From the NCBI RefSeq assembly GCF_020283565.1, contig NC_060062.1, forward strand, positions 59,970,409 to 60,034,408: DNA of 64,000 bases. The letters run 5' to 3'. This document shows positions 24,665-37,600 of the stretch, in pieces (the first letter of the stretch is position 1; each line of letters begins with the position of its first letter). Made by a program: the position numbers and the translations under genes. The notes under the pieces are model-generated. The model was not told the DNA's origin. It searched no databases and saw only the letters and a program-made list of their open reading frames with translations. The DNA is from Trifolium pratense (taxonomy: Eukaryota; Streptophyta; Magnoliopsida; Fabales; Fabaceae).

Positions 24665-27600
24665 ATGGACTACAGCTCTGAAGAAGAGTCGGATATCAGT
24701 GAATCTGAGATTGAGGAGTACTTTGAGAAACCTTACAAGCAATTGAAAGACGGTAATTACAAGGTGAAGAATGTCAATGGCACACTTCGGTGCCCGTATT
24801 GTGCTGGAAAGAAGAAGCAGGAATTCAAATATAAGGATTTGCTGCAACATGCATCCGGAGTAGGTAAAGGTTCAGCAAACAGAAGTGCGAAACAAAAGGC
24901 CAACCACCTTGCTCTGGCAAAGTATTTGGAGACCGACTTAATCAATGAAGCAGATCAAATACCTCAACCAGATTTGATCCAACCTGTCAACCAACCTGCT
25001 CAGCCAGTTGAGAATTACGTCTGGCCATGGACAGGCATTATTGTTAACATCAAGAGAAAGTTACAGGATCCTGCATACTGGCTAAAGGAATTTTCCAAGT
25101 ACAAACCATTGAATTTTCATATATTCTTGGTGGATGGTGATGCTCAGGCTGTAATTGACTTCAATAATGACTGGAACGGTTTCATGAATGCAAGTGAGTT
25201 TGAGAAATCCCTTGAAACTAAACATCATGGAAAAAAGGATTGGAATTCAATGGACTTGCAGGCCAGTTCAGACATTTATGGATGGGTTGCACGTGAAAAC
25301 GATTATAATTGTGAAGGGCCAATCGGGGAGTACCTTCGCAACAAAGGAAGGCTAAGAACAATTTCAGATATTGTTCAAGAAGCATCTGAAAGCAGAAATA
25401 GCATTGTTGAAAACCTTGCAAATGAAATTGATATTACAAATGAAAACCTCAACAAAATGCAGTACAAGTATAACGAGAAGAATATGTCCTTAAGTAGGAT
25501 GCTGGAGGAGAAAGACAAGCTACACAATGCTTTTGTGGAAGGTTTGTAACTTTGTATACTTTCTGTTAGAATCTGATTTTGACTTACTGTAAACAAAGGC
25601 CATTCTGCTTCAAGTTTGGCTATAAATGTTATAATATTTGTGTACATTCACTGAAGCAGAAGAATAGAACAAAATACTTGCATAGGTTTTAATGCTACAA
25701 ATTATCTCCATTTTTTGTCAGAGTCAAGGAGTATGCAGCGTAAAGCTCGTGAGGACGTACGCAGGATCTTGGAAGAACAGGAAAAGATGAGTAATGAATT
25801 GGATGAAAAAATGCGGAAGCTTGATTCCTGGAGTAGAGATCTGAATAAACGTGAGGTGCTAACTGATCAAGAGAGGCAGAAACTTGACGAGGACAAGAAT
25901 AAGGTAATGTATATTACATTTTTTGGCAATTAGTATATTCCCATTTTAATGCATTTTTATCGGTGATCTTATGTTCTTATTTACAATTGTTCTTGTAAAG
26001 TTATTGACCTCTCTTTATCTATGGTATACTATTAACTTTGCGATAAACTCATGAATATTGAGAGATAACTCTAAACTGATTCAACTGAATCTTTCTTAGT
26101 TTTACATTTATGAATTTTGACATTTTGTTATAAGGATTTGTATTTTCATATGTCATATGAAATATTAGGGCGAGATTTTTTATTAAGACAAAACATGTTT
26201 TGAAATCCACAAAACGTCCCCAGATGTGTGTTTGAGGAGCCTTAAGACTTTGTAGTCATCACTCATCAGGTTTTATGCGTGCTTTTACAAAATTCTAATA
26301 TTACTTATTTGTCTTTCCAGAAAGATCTGAGGAATGAGTCGCTCCAGTTGGCTTCAAAGGAGCAGAAGATAGCTGATGCGAATTTCTTCAAGCTTGTCGA
26401 ACAGCAAAAGGTTTGCCCTCTATTGACTCTCTTGGTTATGAAAAGATAGTACTGCAGCAGCGTATGTTGTTTATCACTTATCGTCCATTCCAAATGTCTT
26501 CTCCTGACGTGGATTTCCAAATTGCAAGAGAGAAAAAGAAGAGGATTTAAACAAGATCCTTCAATTGGAAAAGCAGCTAGATGCCAAACAAAAGTTAGAG
26601 ATGGAAATTGTGGAGTTAAGAGGGAAATTGCAAGTTATGAAACATCTTGGAGATCAAGATGATGCAGCTATCAAGAAAAAGATGGAAGAAATGAATGCTG
26701 AATTGACTGACAAAATAGAAAATTTGGAGGATATGGAGTCAATGAATCAAACCCTCATTGTCAAGGAGCGCCAAAGCAATGATGAACTACAGGCAGCTCG
26801 TAAAGAATTAATAGAAGTATGATCTCATTTACTTTTGCTCATTTTTTTAACTCTATTCTATATAAAAAGAAATGTGTCACACACTTGTTGCATCCTTAAA
26901 GATAACCAACTAACAAAGGTATAGATTTCTTCATACTAAGCTATAAAGTACCTGCATGAAGATGCTCTTCACCTTTCTGTAGGAATAAAGAATTCTGATA
27001 TTTTGTTGTTCTACACTGCAGTGAGTATATTGTGACACTAAAGTTGTTTCCCCTCTCTTTTTTTCCTTTCTAATCTCTATTGTTTTAGGGGTTAAATGCT
27101 ATGAAGCCTCGTACTAAAGCTTCTAAAGCTCCTAAACCTATTAATATTGGGACCAAGAGAATGGGAGAGCTTGACCAGCAGGTGTTTTTGAATGCCTGCA
27201 AGAAAAAATATTTTGAAGATGATGGGACGAAGGGCGTGGAGCTTTGCTCTTTTTGGCAGGAGAATGTGAAGGATCCAGCTTGGCATCCTTTTAAAGTGAT
27301 CAGAGTGAATGATACCCATGAGGTTTGTACCGTAAACACACGCTATGTGTTCTTGACGTAGTTACGCCTAAATAAATAAATATTTGTTTTTTTAATGGCA
27401 AATTGTTATGTTAGTTTTTTATACATTACCAAGATTTGAACCCTTGAACCTTCAACTCCTTTAACCCTTAGCTCCACTAGTTCAATCAGTTGAGCTATCC
27501 ATCCCACCCAACATCGCTTAATTTAACACGGTTATACTGTTGTATTGACACAGTCAGTTTTAGATGAGGAAGATGAGAAATTAAAAAAGCTAAAGCTGGA

Positions 27601-27775
27601 ATGGGGAGATGAGGTATTTTCAGCTGTTGTAACAGCTTTGGAAGAAGTAAATGAATACAATCCAAGTGGAAGATATTCTGTTTCGGAGCTATGGAACTTC
27701 AAGGAAAAGAGGAAGGCAACATTGAAAGAAGTTATCACTCATATCGTGGGACAACTTAAGGGCAAGAAACGATAA
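24665..27775 (+). CDS. XS/XH-domain protein, IDN2/FDM family (copy 1)
   Basis: Six coding exons: 24665-25541, 25722-25903, 26321-26410, 26529-26816, 27089-27322 and 27554-27775, giving 630 aa (family about 630-650). The family binds double-stranded RNA with 5' overhangs in RNA-directed DNA methylation. A zf-XS motif has C43, C46, H62 and H81. The XS domain is about 119-240 (VWPWTGIIVNIK, IGEYLRNKGRLRTISDIVQE). A coiled coil spans roughly 255-480, and the XH dimerisation domain is C-terminal (KRMGELDQQVFLNACKKKYF, ELWNFKEKRKATLKEVI). A 5' UTR intron (23992-24657) ends 7 nt before the ATG, so an apparent upstream in-frame ATG at 24614 lies in the intron. A 3' UTR intron (27778-28317) is likely. 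The native 3' end was cut off by the duplication junction near 28380. Confidence 0.93.
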
Positions 27776-28374
27776 AGGTATATTTTCGACTTTCAGTTGA
27801 GCTTTTACCCATTAATGAGCACTGCATTGATATTCCATTGCTAGCTTCACCGAAAGAAAGAACTAATAACCCAGTTGCATCCATTTGCACATGTAATTTT
27901 AAATAATTTACTAATTTAGGTTTATATTGATCGTCGGCTAATATCTAGAATGAATTCTTTAATTATTCAATATCTTATAATAGTGCTATTATTCAATATT
28001 TTGAGTTAAGGGTGTTACTTGGGTTAAGTTATCTGCACCCTATTTTGTAGTATCTATTTGGCAATAGTTTAAGTAGTTCATAAGTTAAGTGATAGCAATA
28101 GATTATAGATTACAATTGAAAGTTTATAAATGAAAAGCTAGTTGATTGAAATTCATGTGGTTGTTAAAATTACTTGGTGAAATAACTGATAAATATAAAA
28201 TGACATACTTAGTTTCTGATATTTGGACAGCTACATGTGTAATTGCACAAATGCACATTTCAATTCAGTTAATATACCTGTTAAATTCTAAACAAGTTTA
28301 TCTTTGAGGCTTTGCAGGGGAGAAGTACATGATATATCAATGGGGCAATGGAAAGCAAGACCATTTTCGTCGTA

Positions 28375-28400
28375 ATGTACGAATTCGAATCAAAAGCATG
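28375..28400. other. Tandem-duplication junction
   Basis: Left of this point the sequence follows the 3' flank of copy 2 (AGCAAGACCATTTTCG, 35257-35272). Right of it the sequence follows the upstream block at 20447 (AAAGCATGTTGGG). The fused stretch GAATTCGAAT lies between, with at most a few bases of shared sequence. Confidence 0.7.
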
Positions 28401-28610
28401 TTGGGTTCATAGAAGCTGTCCTGAAAATAAATATTAGCATTATGGAGAATATGGGACAACCGTAGAAAGAAAGAATACATAGATACTAGAATGTGCAATG
28501 TGTAAGCAAAAGAAGACATGAGTTTGATGACCTACCATATTATTCCATAAAATATGACATTTTAATTCACACATTTTTGGAATGATGATAAAGTTAAAAC
28601 CAGAATTACC
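28398..28610. repeat. Upstream block of the FDM tandem duplication (copy 2 side)
   Basis: Matches 20447-20640. In copy 2 it is followed after only about 180 bp by the shared promoter region (28785 onward matches 23690 onward). In copy 1 about 3 kb of extra DNA, including the MULE-type element, lies between. Confidence 0.75.
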
Positions 28611-29959
28611 CAATCTCTCCTCTTAAAACTCTTTCATTGTCACTTATCTCACCAACCGAATTACCTACACAAGATCCAACTGTCATTTAAAACGGTTCAG
28701 TAAAATACAATAAAATTGAGATCAAACCAACTGAAATACAAACTAGATGGTTCCCCGTTCAACGTAATTATAAAACCTAATTATAAAACGTTGACAAAAA
28801 CCAAATCAAAGTATGGTTTTTATAAAAAGATAAGTATGGGTAGTAAAAATGGTTTTTAGCGAAGTTGAATTTGTATTTGTATCTGATGTATTATATCAAT
28901 TATTCGAATGAATGAATATCTATTTTTAGTAAAACAAATGAGGGTGTTAATAGCACTTTTAACTATAATTTTCTTGAATTTCTTTGAGGGTAGCCCAGTC
29001 CAATTCTTGCATTTGTGAACGGTAGATTCGCAATTCGCATTCGTACTACGTGAAAAAAATCTCAAATTCACCCCAGTACTAATAATCTCATACAGTTGCG
29101 TACACTGTTCCACTCAGTTATAACTCATCATTAAACCAATCATTAACCTACAATAGTTCTATATTCTCATCAACCAATAGCAAAAGAGATACTCGTAGTA
29201 ACCGTGGATCGCCATCACAGACAATAATTCCCAAAACAATTTATTACCTTTACTCACTCTTCTTGGGATTAGGGTATTTGTATTTCAACATTTCATTTTC
29301 ACTCTCTCAGTTCTCAGTGTTCTTCAGCTGTGACCCATTTCGCTCAATTTCATCGCTGTAAGTGAAAATATCTCTCTCTATCTTTCTCGATTTTGTTCTT
29401 CGAGCTTAGTACATTTTTGCTGAGCTTTTTCTCCGTCGAAAATGATGAAAATCGATGTGTGATTTGTTGAATATAGTGTTAGTTACTTGTTTTCGATTTT
29501 TTCGTTCTGTTGTTTAATTGCATGCATGAAGAGATTCGTATTTTGAGATTTTAGGTTTTTAATAGCTAAGTTAGATCATTTCTGTGTTTAATCAAGTGAT
29601 TTTTGCAAATGTGGTTTCTGATATTTGAAAAAATGTGTTAATTGGTACTATTTGTGAGGGTTAATTAAGAAATTAGGGTTAAGAGTAGAAGTTGAACTGT
29701 ATTGACTTGAAATATAGCTTAAAATGTGTTGCATTGTGCAGGATCGGTTAAAAATAATTTGTTTTTGCATATTATTTGTGATATTTACTTGCTTTTTATG
29801 TCAGGGTCTATGTTATTTTTAGTATGTGATTTTGAGTTGAATATCTATGTTTGATAGTGTAACTTGTATTTTCTATATATGTTTTACCCATGGTAATTAA
29901 AATCCTGATTTGAATAGAAAAATTGATTTTGCGGTTATGCTTGCCCTCACCGATTAAGA

Positions 29960-31010
29960 GTACACATAAATCTTCTTGCAATTTTCTGATCATGCTTGTG
30001 TCCATTTTAAGAAAATCTACTTCTCTCTCATCCTTCGTCTGTAAATAACTTCAGAGTTCAGACTCTCATAAGTTTTTCAAGTGTGATTTAAGGTTTTCTA
30101 TGTCTTGTGCAATTTTATATGCATATCTATGAATTTATATTCATATATTTGAGTTTTATGAATTTTGTATAATCTTACATTAGCGTTACGATTGCACGAT
30201 CTACAATTTTACTTCCCCTTTCTGATTTTGCATAAAATCTCAATTTTAACCATATATGTTACCCATTCTTAGCTCTACATTCCTGTGATAGGGACTAGGG
30301 TTTTATAATGTCCTTTAGTTATATATTATTATGTTCCCTAGATTCAAAGATTCTTTTTTCCAATCAGTAACAGACTGCATTTTAGCAATTTTTAGTCATG
30401 TGTAGTTCTTCTTTTTGGAGAGTGCATATGCACATGTTATTGAATCTATATTTTTAACTAGTGCATTTTGATGTATCTTTGCATCATGTATGGCTATTGT
30501 TTTCCTTGAATGTTTTAAATTTGTATATTGTGCACAATGCATATTATGCATTTCCGCAGTTTGTTTTTTATCTGCAAATGTTTGAGACAAATTCCTCTAC
30601 AATTTTAAATTTGTTATTCAGAACCACATATCCAAATATCAAACTGTCAATAGTAAGTTTTGTTTTGTTTTTCCAAACAACTTTATTTATTTTAACCTAT
30701 TCATATTCTGTGAAACTGTCTTTTTTTAGGGTATTTGGATTGGTGTTATAGAATGGAATGGGATAACATCTATTTTTTAAAAATTAACTATCCTATTCCA
30801 CCCTAAACTACCAATCCAAAATTTAGATTATTCTAAAATTCTACCTCTGTTCTGTTTTTTCTTTCTTTCTTTCAACTATATGCAACTATTTATTTTTGAG
30901 TAATGTCCTTGTCTTCTTTTAAATGATATGAAACTGTTTATTGTTGAGTAAGGTTCTTGTTTTCTTTTAAATCTTATGCAATTGATTTTTGTTGATTAAT
31001 CTTCCTCATC
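29960..31010. other. Extra DNA in the 5' UTR intron of copy 2
   Basis: Copy 1 and copy 2 introns align up to GATTAAGAGTACACATA and again at ATGCAACTTTATACTTCTGA. Copy 2 has about 1.05 kb between these points, against about 100 bp of different sequence in copy 1. A small hairpin near 30730-30826 (TTTGGATTGGT... ACCAATCCAAA) looks like a MITE remnant. Nothing else is recognised. Confidence 0.6.
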
Positions 31011-31068
31011 AAATTATATGCAACTTTATACTTCTGAACTGACATTTGTAATTGTATGCAGAGCTTCA

Positions 31069-34000
31069 ATGGACTACAGCTCTGAAGAAGAGTCAGATAT
31101 CAGTGAATCTGAGATTGAGGAGGCTTCTGAGAAACCTTACAAGCAATTGAAAGACGGTAATTACAAGGTAAAGAATTTCAATGGCACACTTCGGTGCCCA
31201 TATTGTGCTGGAAAGAAGAAGCAGGAATTCAAATATAAGGATTTGCTGCAACATGCATCCGGAGTAGGTAAAGGTTCAGCAAACAGAAGTGCGAAACAAA
31301 AGGCCAACCACCTTGCTCTAGCAAAGTATTTGGAGACTGACTTAATCAATGAAGCAGATAAAATACCTCAACTAGCTTTGATACCTGTCAACCAACCTGC
31401 CCAGCCTGTTGAGAATTACGTCTGGCCATGGACAGGCATTATTGTTAACATCAAGAGCAAATTACAGGATTCTGCATACTGGCTAAAGGAATTTTCCAAG
31501 TACAAACCATTGAATTTTCATATATTCTTGGTGGATGGTGATGCTCATGCTGTAATTGACTTCAATAATGACTGGAACGGTTTCATGAATGCGAATGAGT
31601 TTGAGAAATCCCTTGAAACTAAACATCATGGAAAAAAGGATTGGAATTCAATGGACTTGCAGGCCAGTTCAGACATTTATGGATGGGTTGCACGTGAAGA
31701 CGATTATAATTGTGAAGGGCCAATCGGGGAGTACCTACGCAACAAAGGAAGGCTGAGGACAATTTCAGATATTGTTCAAGAAGCATCTGAAAGCAGAAAT
31801 AGCATTGTTGAAAACCTTGCAAATGAAATTGATATTACAAATGAAAACCTCAACAAAATGCAGTACAAGTATAATGAGAAGACTATGTCCTTAAGTAGGA
31901 TGCTGGAGGAGAAAGATAAGCTACACAATGCTTTTGTGGAAGGTTTGTATACTTTCTGTTAGAATCTGATTTTGACTTACTGTAAACAAAGGCCATTCTG
32001 CTTCAAGTTTGGCTATATATGTTATAATATTTGTGTACATTCACTGAAGCAGAAGAATAGAACAAAATACTTGGCATAGGTTTTAATGCTACAAATTATC
32101 TCCATTTTTTGTCAGAGTCAAGGAGTATGCAGCGTAAAGCTCGTGAGGAGGTACGCAGGATCTTGGAAGAACAGGAAAAGATGAGTAGTGAATTGGATGA
32201 TAAAATGCGGAAGCTTGATTCCTGGAGTAGAGATCTGAATAAACGTGAGGTACTAACTGATCAAGAGAGGCAGAAACTTGACGAGGACAAGAAGAAGGTA
32301 ACGTATATTACATTTTTTGGCAATTAGTATATTCCCATTTGAATACATTTTTGTCGCTGATCTTATGTTCTTATTTATAATTGTTCTTGCAAAGTTATTG
32401 ACCTGTCTTTTTCTATGGTCTCCTACTATTAACTTTGTAATAAACTCATGATTATAGAGATTTCTAAACTGATTCAACTGATTCTGTTAGATGATTCCTG
32501 ATTTTCCGAAGATAGTTACCAGGGATTAATACTATGTGAGTGTGGGTGTACAATAGATAGCCTAGAGACTAGCCTGGGTGAGTATATCTCCACTCACTGA
32601 CGTGTAGCTGGAACTATCCTTTAATACCTACTAATAACCTTGGTTGCTCTTGATTTTAACTACAGACTGATTTATTTTGATCCTATTGACTCCCTTCAAG
32701 TGAATCCCGATTTATATTGGCCTTCCACCATCTTCTAATTGGACTAAAAGTCAATATTTATATATATGGCTTTAGTTTTAACATCCTCATTTATGTCGAC
32801 ATTTTGTTACAACGATTTGTATTTTCATATGTTATATGAAATATTAGGGCGCGGTTTTTTATTTTTTATTAAAAGAAAACATGTTTTGAAATCCACAAAA
32901 CATCCCCAGATGTGTGCTTTTTTATATCCCACTTCGTAATCATCAGGTTTTATGCGTGCTTTTACAAAATTCTAATATTACTTATTTGTCTTTCCAGAAA
33001 GATCTGAGGAATGAGTCGCTCCAGTTGGCTTCAAAGGAGCAGAAGATAGCTGATGCAAATGTCTTCAAGCTTGTCGAACAGCAAAAGGTTTGCCGTCTGT
33101 TGACTCTCTTGGTTATGAAAAGATAGTACTGCAGTAACGTATGTTTTTTTATCACATATGTCCATTTCAAATGTCTTCTGCTGACGTGGATTTCCAAACT
33201 GTCAGAGAGAAAAAGAAGAGGCCTTAAACAAGATCCTTCAATTGGAGAAGCAGCTAGACGCCAAACAAAAGTTAGAGATGGAAATTGAGGAGTTAAGAGG
33301 GAAATTGCAAGTTATGAAACATCTTGGTGATCAAGATGATGCAGCTATCAAGAAAAAAATGGAAGAAATGACTGCTGAATTGACTGACAAAATAGAAAGC
33401 TTGGAGGATATGGAGTCAATGAATCAAACCCTCATTGTCAAGGAGCGCCAAAGCAATGATGAACTACAGGAAGCTCGTAAAGAATTAATAGAAGTATGAT
33501 CTCATTTACTTTTGCTCACTTTTTTAATTCTATTCTATTTAACAAGAAATATTGCTCACACTTGTTGCATCCTTTTAACCTTCATCTTCATGTATTCTTA
33601 AAGATAACCAACTAACAAGGGTATAGATTTCTTTGTACTAAGCTATAAAGTACCTGCATGAAGATCCTTTTCACCTTTCTGTAGGAAATAAGAATTCTGA
33701 TATTTTGTTGTTTTGCACTGCAATGAGTATATTGTGACACTAAAGTCGTTTCCCCTCTCTCTTTCTTCCTTTCTAATTTCTATTGTTTTAGGGGTTAAAT
33801 GCAATGCTGACCCGTCCTAAAGCTACTAATATTGGGACCAAGAGAATGGGAGAGCTTGACGAGCAGGTGTTTGTGAATGCCTGCAAGAAAAGATATTTTG
33901 AAGAAGGTGGGGTAAAGGGCATGGAGCTTTGCTCTCTTTGGCAGGAGAATGTGAAGAATTCAAATTGGCATCCTTTTAAAGTGATCAGAGAGAATGATAC

Positions 34001-34337
34001 CCATGTGGTATGTACCAGAAAGATAAGCTATGTGTTCTTGATGTAGTTATGCCTAATAAAGAAATAGTATAATCATTTATATAACACAGTTACACTGTTG
34101 TGTTGACAGTCAGTTATAGATGAGGAAGATGAGAAATTAAAAAAACTCAAGCAGGAATGGGGAGATGAGGTATACTCAGCTGTTGTAACTGCCGTGAAAG
34201 AAGTAAATGAATACAATCCAAGTGGAGGATATGCTGTTTGGGAGCTATGGAACTTCAAGGAAAAGAGGAAGGCAACTTTGAAAGAAGTTATCACTTATAT
34301 TGTGGAACAGATGAAACAACTTAAGCGCAAGAGATGA
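31069..34337 (+). CDS. XS/XH-domain protein, IDN2/FDM family (copy 2)
   Basis: Exons 31069-31942, 32116-32297, 32998-33087, 33206-33493, 33792-34007 and 34110-34337 give 625 aa. The structure is the same as copy 1 at 24665, with every splice phase conserved and the proteins over 90% identical by eye. The zf-XS, XS, coiled-coil and XH regions are complete. Differences include one codon fewer in the linker before XS (PQLALIPVNQ), six codons fewer at the start of the XH exon, and a C-terminus extended with MKQLKRKR. The 5' UTR intron (29358-31061) is about 1 kb longer than in copy 1. The likely 3' UTR intron (34348-35218) carries a SINE with a nested MITE. No inactivating mutation was seen, so both copies may work. 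Confidence 0.93.
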
Positions 34338-34794
34338 TAGGCAAAAGGTATTTTTCTTACTTTCAGTTGAGCTTTTGTTGAGCACTACTTTGACCCATTA
34401 ATGAGCTTTGCATTGGTATTCCATTGCTAGCTTCACCAACTAAAATAGTAATTTGGAAAGAAAGAAATTCCCAATTGCATCCATATGCACATGTAATTTT
34501 AAATAATTTACTAATTTAGGTTTATATTGAGCATAGGTTAATTATCTACAATGAATTATTTAATTATTCAATATCTCAAGAGAGTGCCATAATTCAATAC
34601 ATTAATCTATACTTTACAATTAGTTTATTAACAATGAAATGATTGGTTTCCATTAATGAGTTAAGGGTGTTACTTTGGTCAAGTTATACGCACCCTATTC
34701 TGTAGTATCTATTTGGCAATAGTTTAAGTAGTTCAAGTTAACTGATAACAATAGATTATAATTGAAAGTTTATAAATGAAAAGCTAGTTGATCG

Positions 34795-35060
34795 TCCCCG
34801 TGAGCATAGCTCAATTGGTAGGGATATTGTAGTTGGGATACTCTCCATTTTGTATTCTTTCCATTTCTTCCATTACTATATATTTTTGGAAATATAAATG
34901 CAAAAGTGTGACATTAAATAAGTCAATATCTTTTATACACCCAAAAATATTAAAAATATTTAGTAATGGAAGAAATGGAAATCATAAAAAATGGAGAGGG
35001 TCCTTCCTTACTCGGAATATTGCATTTTATATGCAGGGCCGAGGTTCAAACCCAGGAATG
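34795..35060 (+). mobile_element. tRNA-derived SINE, split by a nested MITE
   Basis: GTGAGCATAGCTCAATTGGT (box A) and GAGGTTCAAACCCAGG (box B) match the SINE at 42759 but are separated by 187 bp of inserted DNA. The corresponding place in copy 1 of the duplicated locus has no SINE, so insertion followed the duplication. The 3' boundary is unclear. Confidence 0.65.
34830..35016. mobile_element. MITE nested in the SINE
   Basis: Inverted arms start at CTCTCCATTTTGTATTCTTT and are complementary to the segment ending AAAAATGGAGAG. The inner arms TTTCCATTTCTTCCATTACT pair exactly. ATATTG at 34824-34829 and 35017-35022 is a probable 6-bp target duplication. The extreme ends differ between arms. Confidence 0.6.
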
Positions 35061-35460
35061 AAATGATGTCTTATATAGTGCACCCGCTTTTTTAATCTTA
35101 TTCAGAAAGAAAAGTTTCTGATATTTGGACAGCTACATATATAATTGCACCAATACACATTTCAATTCAGTTAATATGCCTGTTAAATTCTAAACAAGTT
35201 TATCTTAAGGCTTTGCAGGGGAGAAGTACATGATATATCAGTGGGGGAGATGGAAAGCAAGACCATTTTCGTTGGAATGTATGAAATTTGTGCTGTACTT
35301 TGAGGCTTTGGATAGCTATAAATATTAAATATATGATGACATCTCACTAGAAAGATAGAAGTAGACCTTTTCATGGGCTTCAGACTTGAGTGAGCTATTT
35401 TATCTTTTGTGGAATGAAACACCTATATTCTGACTATTTCATTACTAGAATATCACTCTG

Positions 35461-35505
35461 AACTATTGATAATGATTTGTCAAAAAAAAAAAACTATCGA
35501 TAATG
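35461..35505 (+). mobile_element. Ultra-short retroposon tail with 14-bp target duplication
   Basis: AACTATTGATAATG (35461-35474) and AACTATCGATAATG (35492-35505) flank ATTTGTC plus ten A. There is one mismatch between the repeats. The insert core equals that at 10156-10176 (TTTGTC plus A-run). Confidence 0.55.
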
Positions 35506-37505
35506 AAAACAGTTATTAGTTATTAGCTTATCGTGTTTGTGCATTGTTTATTTTCTGCCAATGGTTGCTTCTTTGTTTTTACATGTATGCCAATGGTTGG
35601 TGATTATATTTTACGAATGGATTTGATTCATCCAAGGTGAAGAGTACACTTGATTACAAGATAGTGTAATGCATTCTGTTAAATTTAAATATAAAAAATC
35701 AATGATTGAGATCATAAATTGATTACAATTAAAAAATTATCAATATCTGAACTGTGAAGTTTGGATAGGTGAATTATACTTTCAACAATTTTTTTTGATT
35801 TCTCCTCTAAAAAATTACTAGATACTTTGGATCATATAAACTTTGTAGGATAAAAACCTCCAAAAGAAAATATTTCCCCCATATAGGTTTCAATGTCAAT
35901 ATATACTTTTTGGTAGGATTAACTATTTTGTTTACTTTTCAATGGCATTCTATACTTTCCTGGTAGGAATTAATTTTCTTCAATGCGAAACTATTGTTTG
36001 TGCTCAATTTCGAGAAGCTCATACTTTGATTAATCTAACTGCAGCAGAAATGACTTGTGGAGGATTGAGAACCAAAAACTTGTTATTTTTATGGACCAAA
36101 AATATGGTTTTATGTACAATTGTAAAGATTAATTTCTCGAATCCCTTATAAATAAACTCTCAGCAACATCTCCATTGTCTTCAACCTATGATTAGGGTGC
36201 TAGAGAACCCCTTATCACGCCTGCCATACATAAACACCACCATGTCCTTCCTCCTCCATGATCAAACCTTCTCCATCAGTTGAATGCCTTCTCATCTTTC
36301 CACTATGTCAATCTCTATATCAAGTTGAAGATGATGAACGATTTTTTATTTTATTTTATTTTTGTGAATTCTAGATTTCCAAAATGAATGATTTCTTCTG
36401 CCTCAAAAGAACACACATGCATCTTTGAAATCTGGTCAATTTCTTCTAGATGTTGAAGGGAAAGCTACTGAACAAATCATAACAAAATCACATTAATATT
36501 TTTTTTAAAAAAATAAATCAGAAGTTCAAAACCCAACAAATGAACAAAGATGGAGATCCCAATTTTGCATTTGGGGATGGTTGCACTTGTAGGTTGTGTG
36601 GATGGTTCTTTGGGTTTGATGTTGTTTGTTGGTGGTCGAAGCAAGGTGGAATACTATTGGCATTAAGTTCATTAAAATGATGACAGCATTGTGAGTCTGT
36701 GATTTTGCCAATATTATTGTTATTCAAACATGCACCAAATTGATCTCGTGGTGTTTTAAGTTTGTAACATAAAATCATGATGGCGCCGTAATTTTACCAA
36801 TATCATTGTTAATTCGAACATGCACTATATTATTTCCCCGTGTTTTTCGTTCATAGGATAGTGGTTACTACTGCCACTTGCAATATTTGCTTCATCACCG
36901 GAAAACCAACAATATAGATTGAATAATATCGACTTTTCCATTAAACGTATAAGACTGTTTAGACACATTCTTGAAGATTTGAATGCACAAAGCTACTGTA
37001 AGGATATAGAATATTTGATAATTAGAGTTGTTTTTTTTAAGCGGAATAGAAATTAAAATGATAATAAGTAGTTAAATAGTTAGTAGGTAGAAGTTAGTAA
37101 GTTGATAAATTTGCAAGGTGGTTGTTAAGAGTTATTATTTTGATTATTCTTAGAAAGTCTTTAAATAGCTCTCAATTGGTAGAATGGAAGATAGCTTTTA
37201 ATAATTCATTTGTGACTAGAGATAGCTCTAGTGAAAACAGCAATGTTCCTTTGGGGTAGTCTTGAGTGCAAGATTATCATCTTCATTGTATACCTTTTGT
37301 TTCTTCTCTTTCAATTTTATTTTCTCATTCAACTTGTAGTAATAGAAAGATATTCATCGAAGTATTCTTTTTTTCAATTTGTTGACCAATCTTTATTCTA
37401 GTTAGAATGATTCTCCTGATTGTTCAATTATGCCCAGTTTTGAATAATCTCAATTTTGCTGATCAATCTTCCTGCAGTTATTGAAGCACTTAATCAAGCA
37501 ATATT

Positions 37506-37600
37506 GGCCATTATATTTTTTTTTTGAAGAAGCCAAAATGATATATATTAACACTAACAGTCTCCCCAGCACAAGGCGTACCAAGGTAGGCCATTATATT
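37506..37600 (-). mobile_element. 5'-truncated LINE tail, 71 bp
   Basis: GGCCATTATATT at 37506-37517 and 37589-37600 flanks a 71-bp insert. On the minus strand it reads as LINE 3' sequence (ATATATCATTTTGGCTTCTT) ending in poly(A). It provides the source-type tail, CTTC-poly(A), for the shorter insertion at 5837-5854. Confidence 0.65.

Noticed and set aside
34833..35066. Plus-strand 77-aa open frame
   Set aside because: It is the SINE plus nested MITE read through; no protein similarity.
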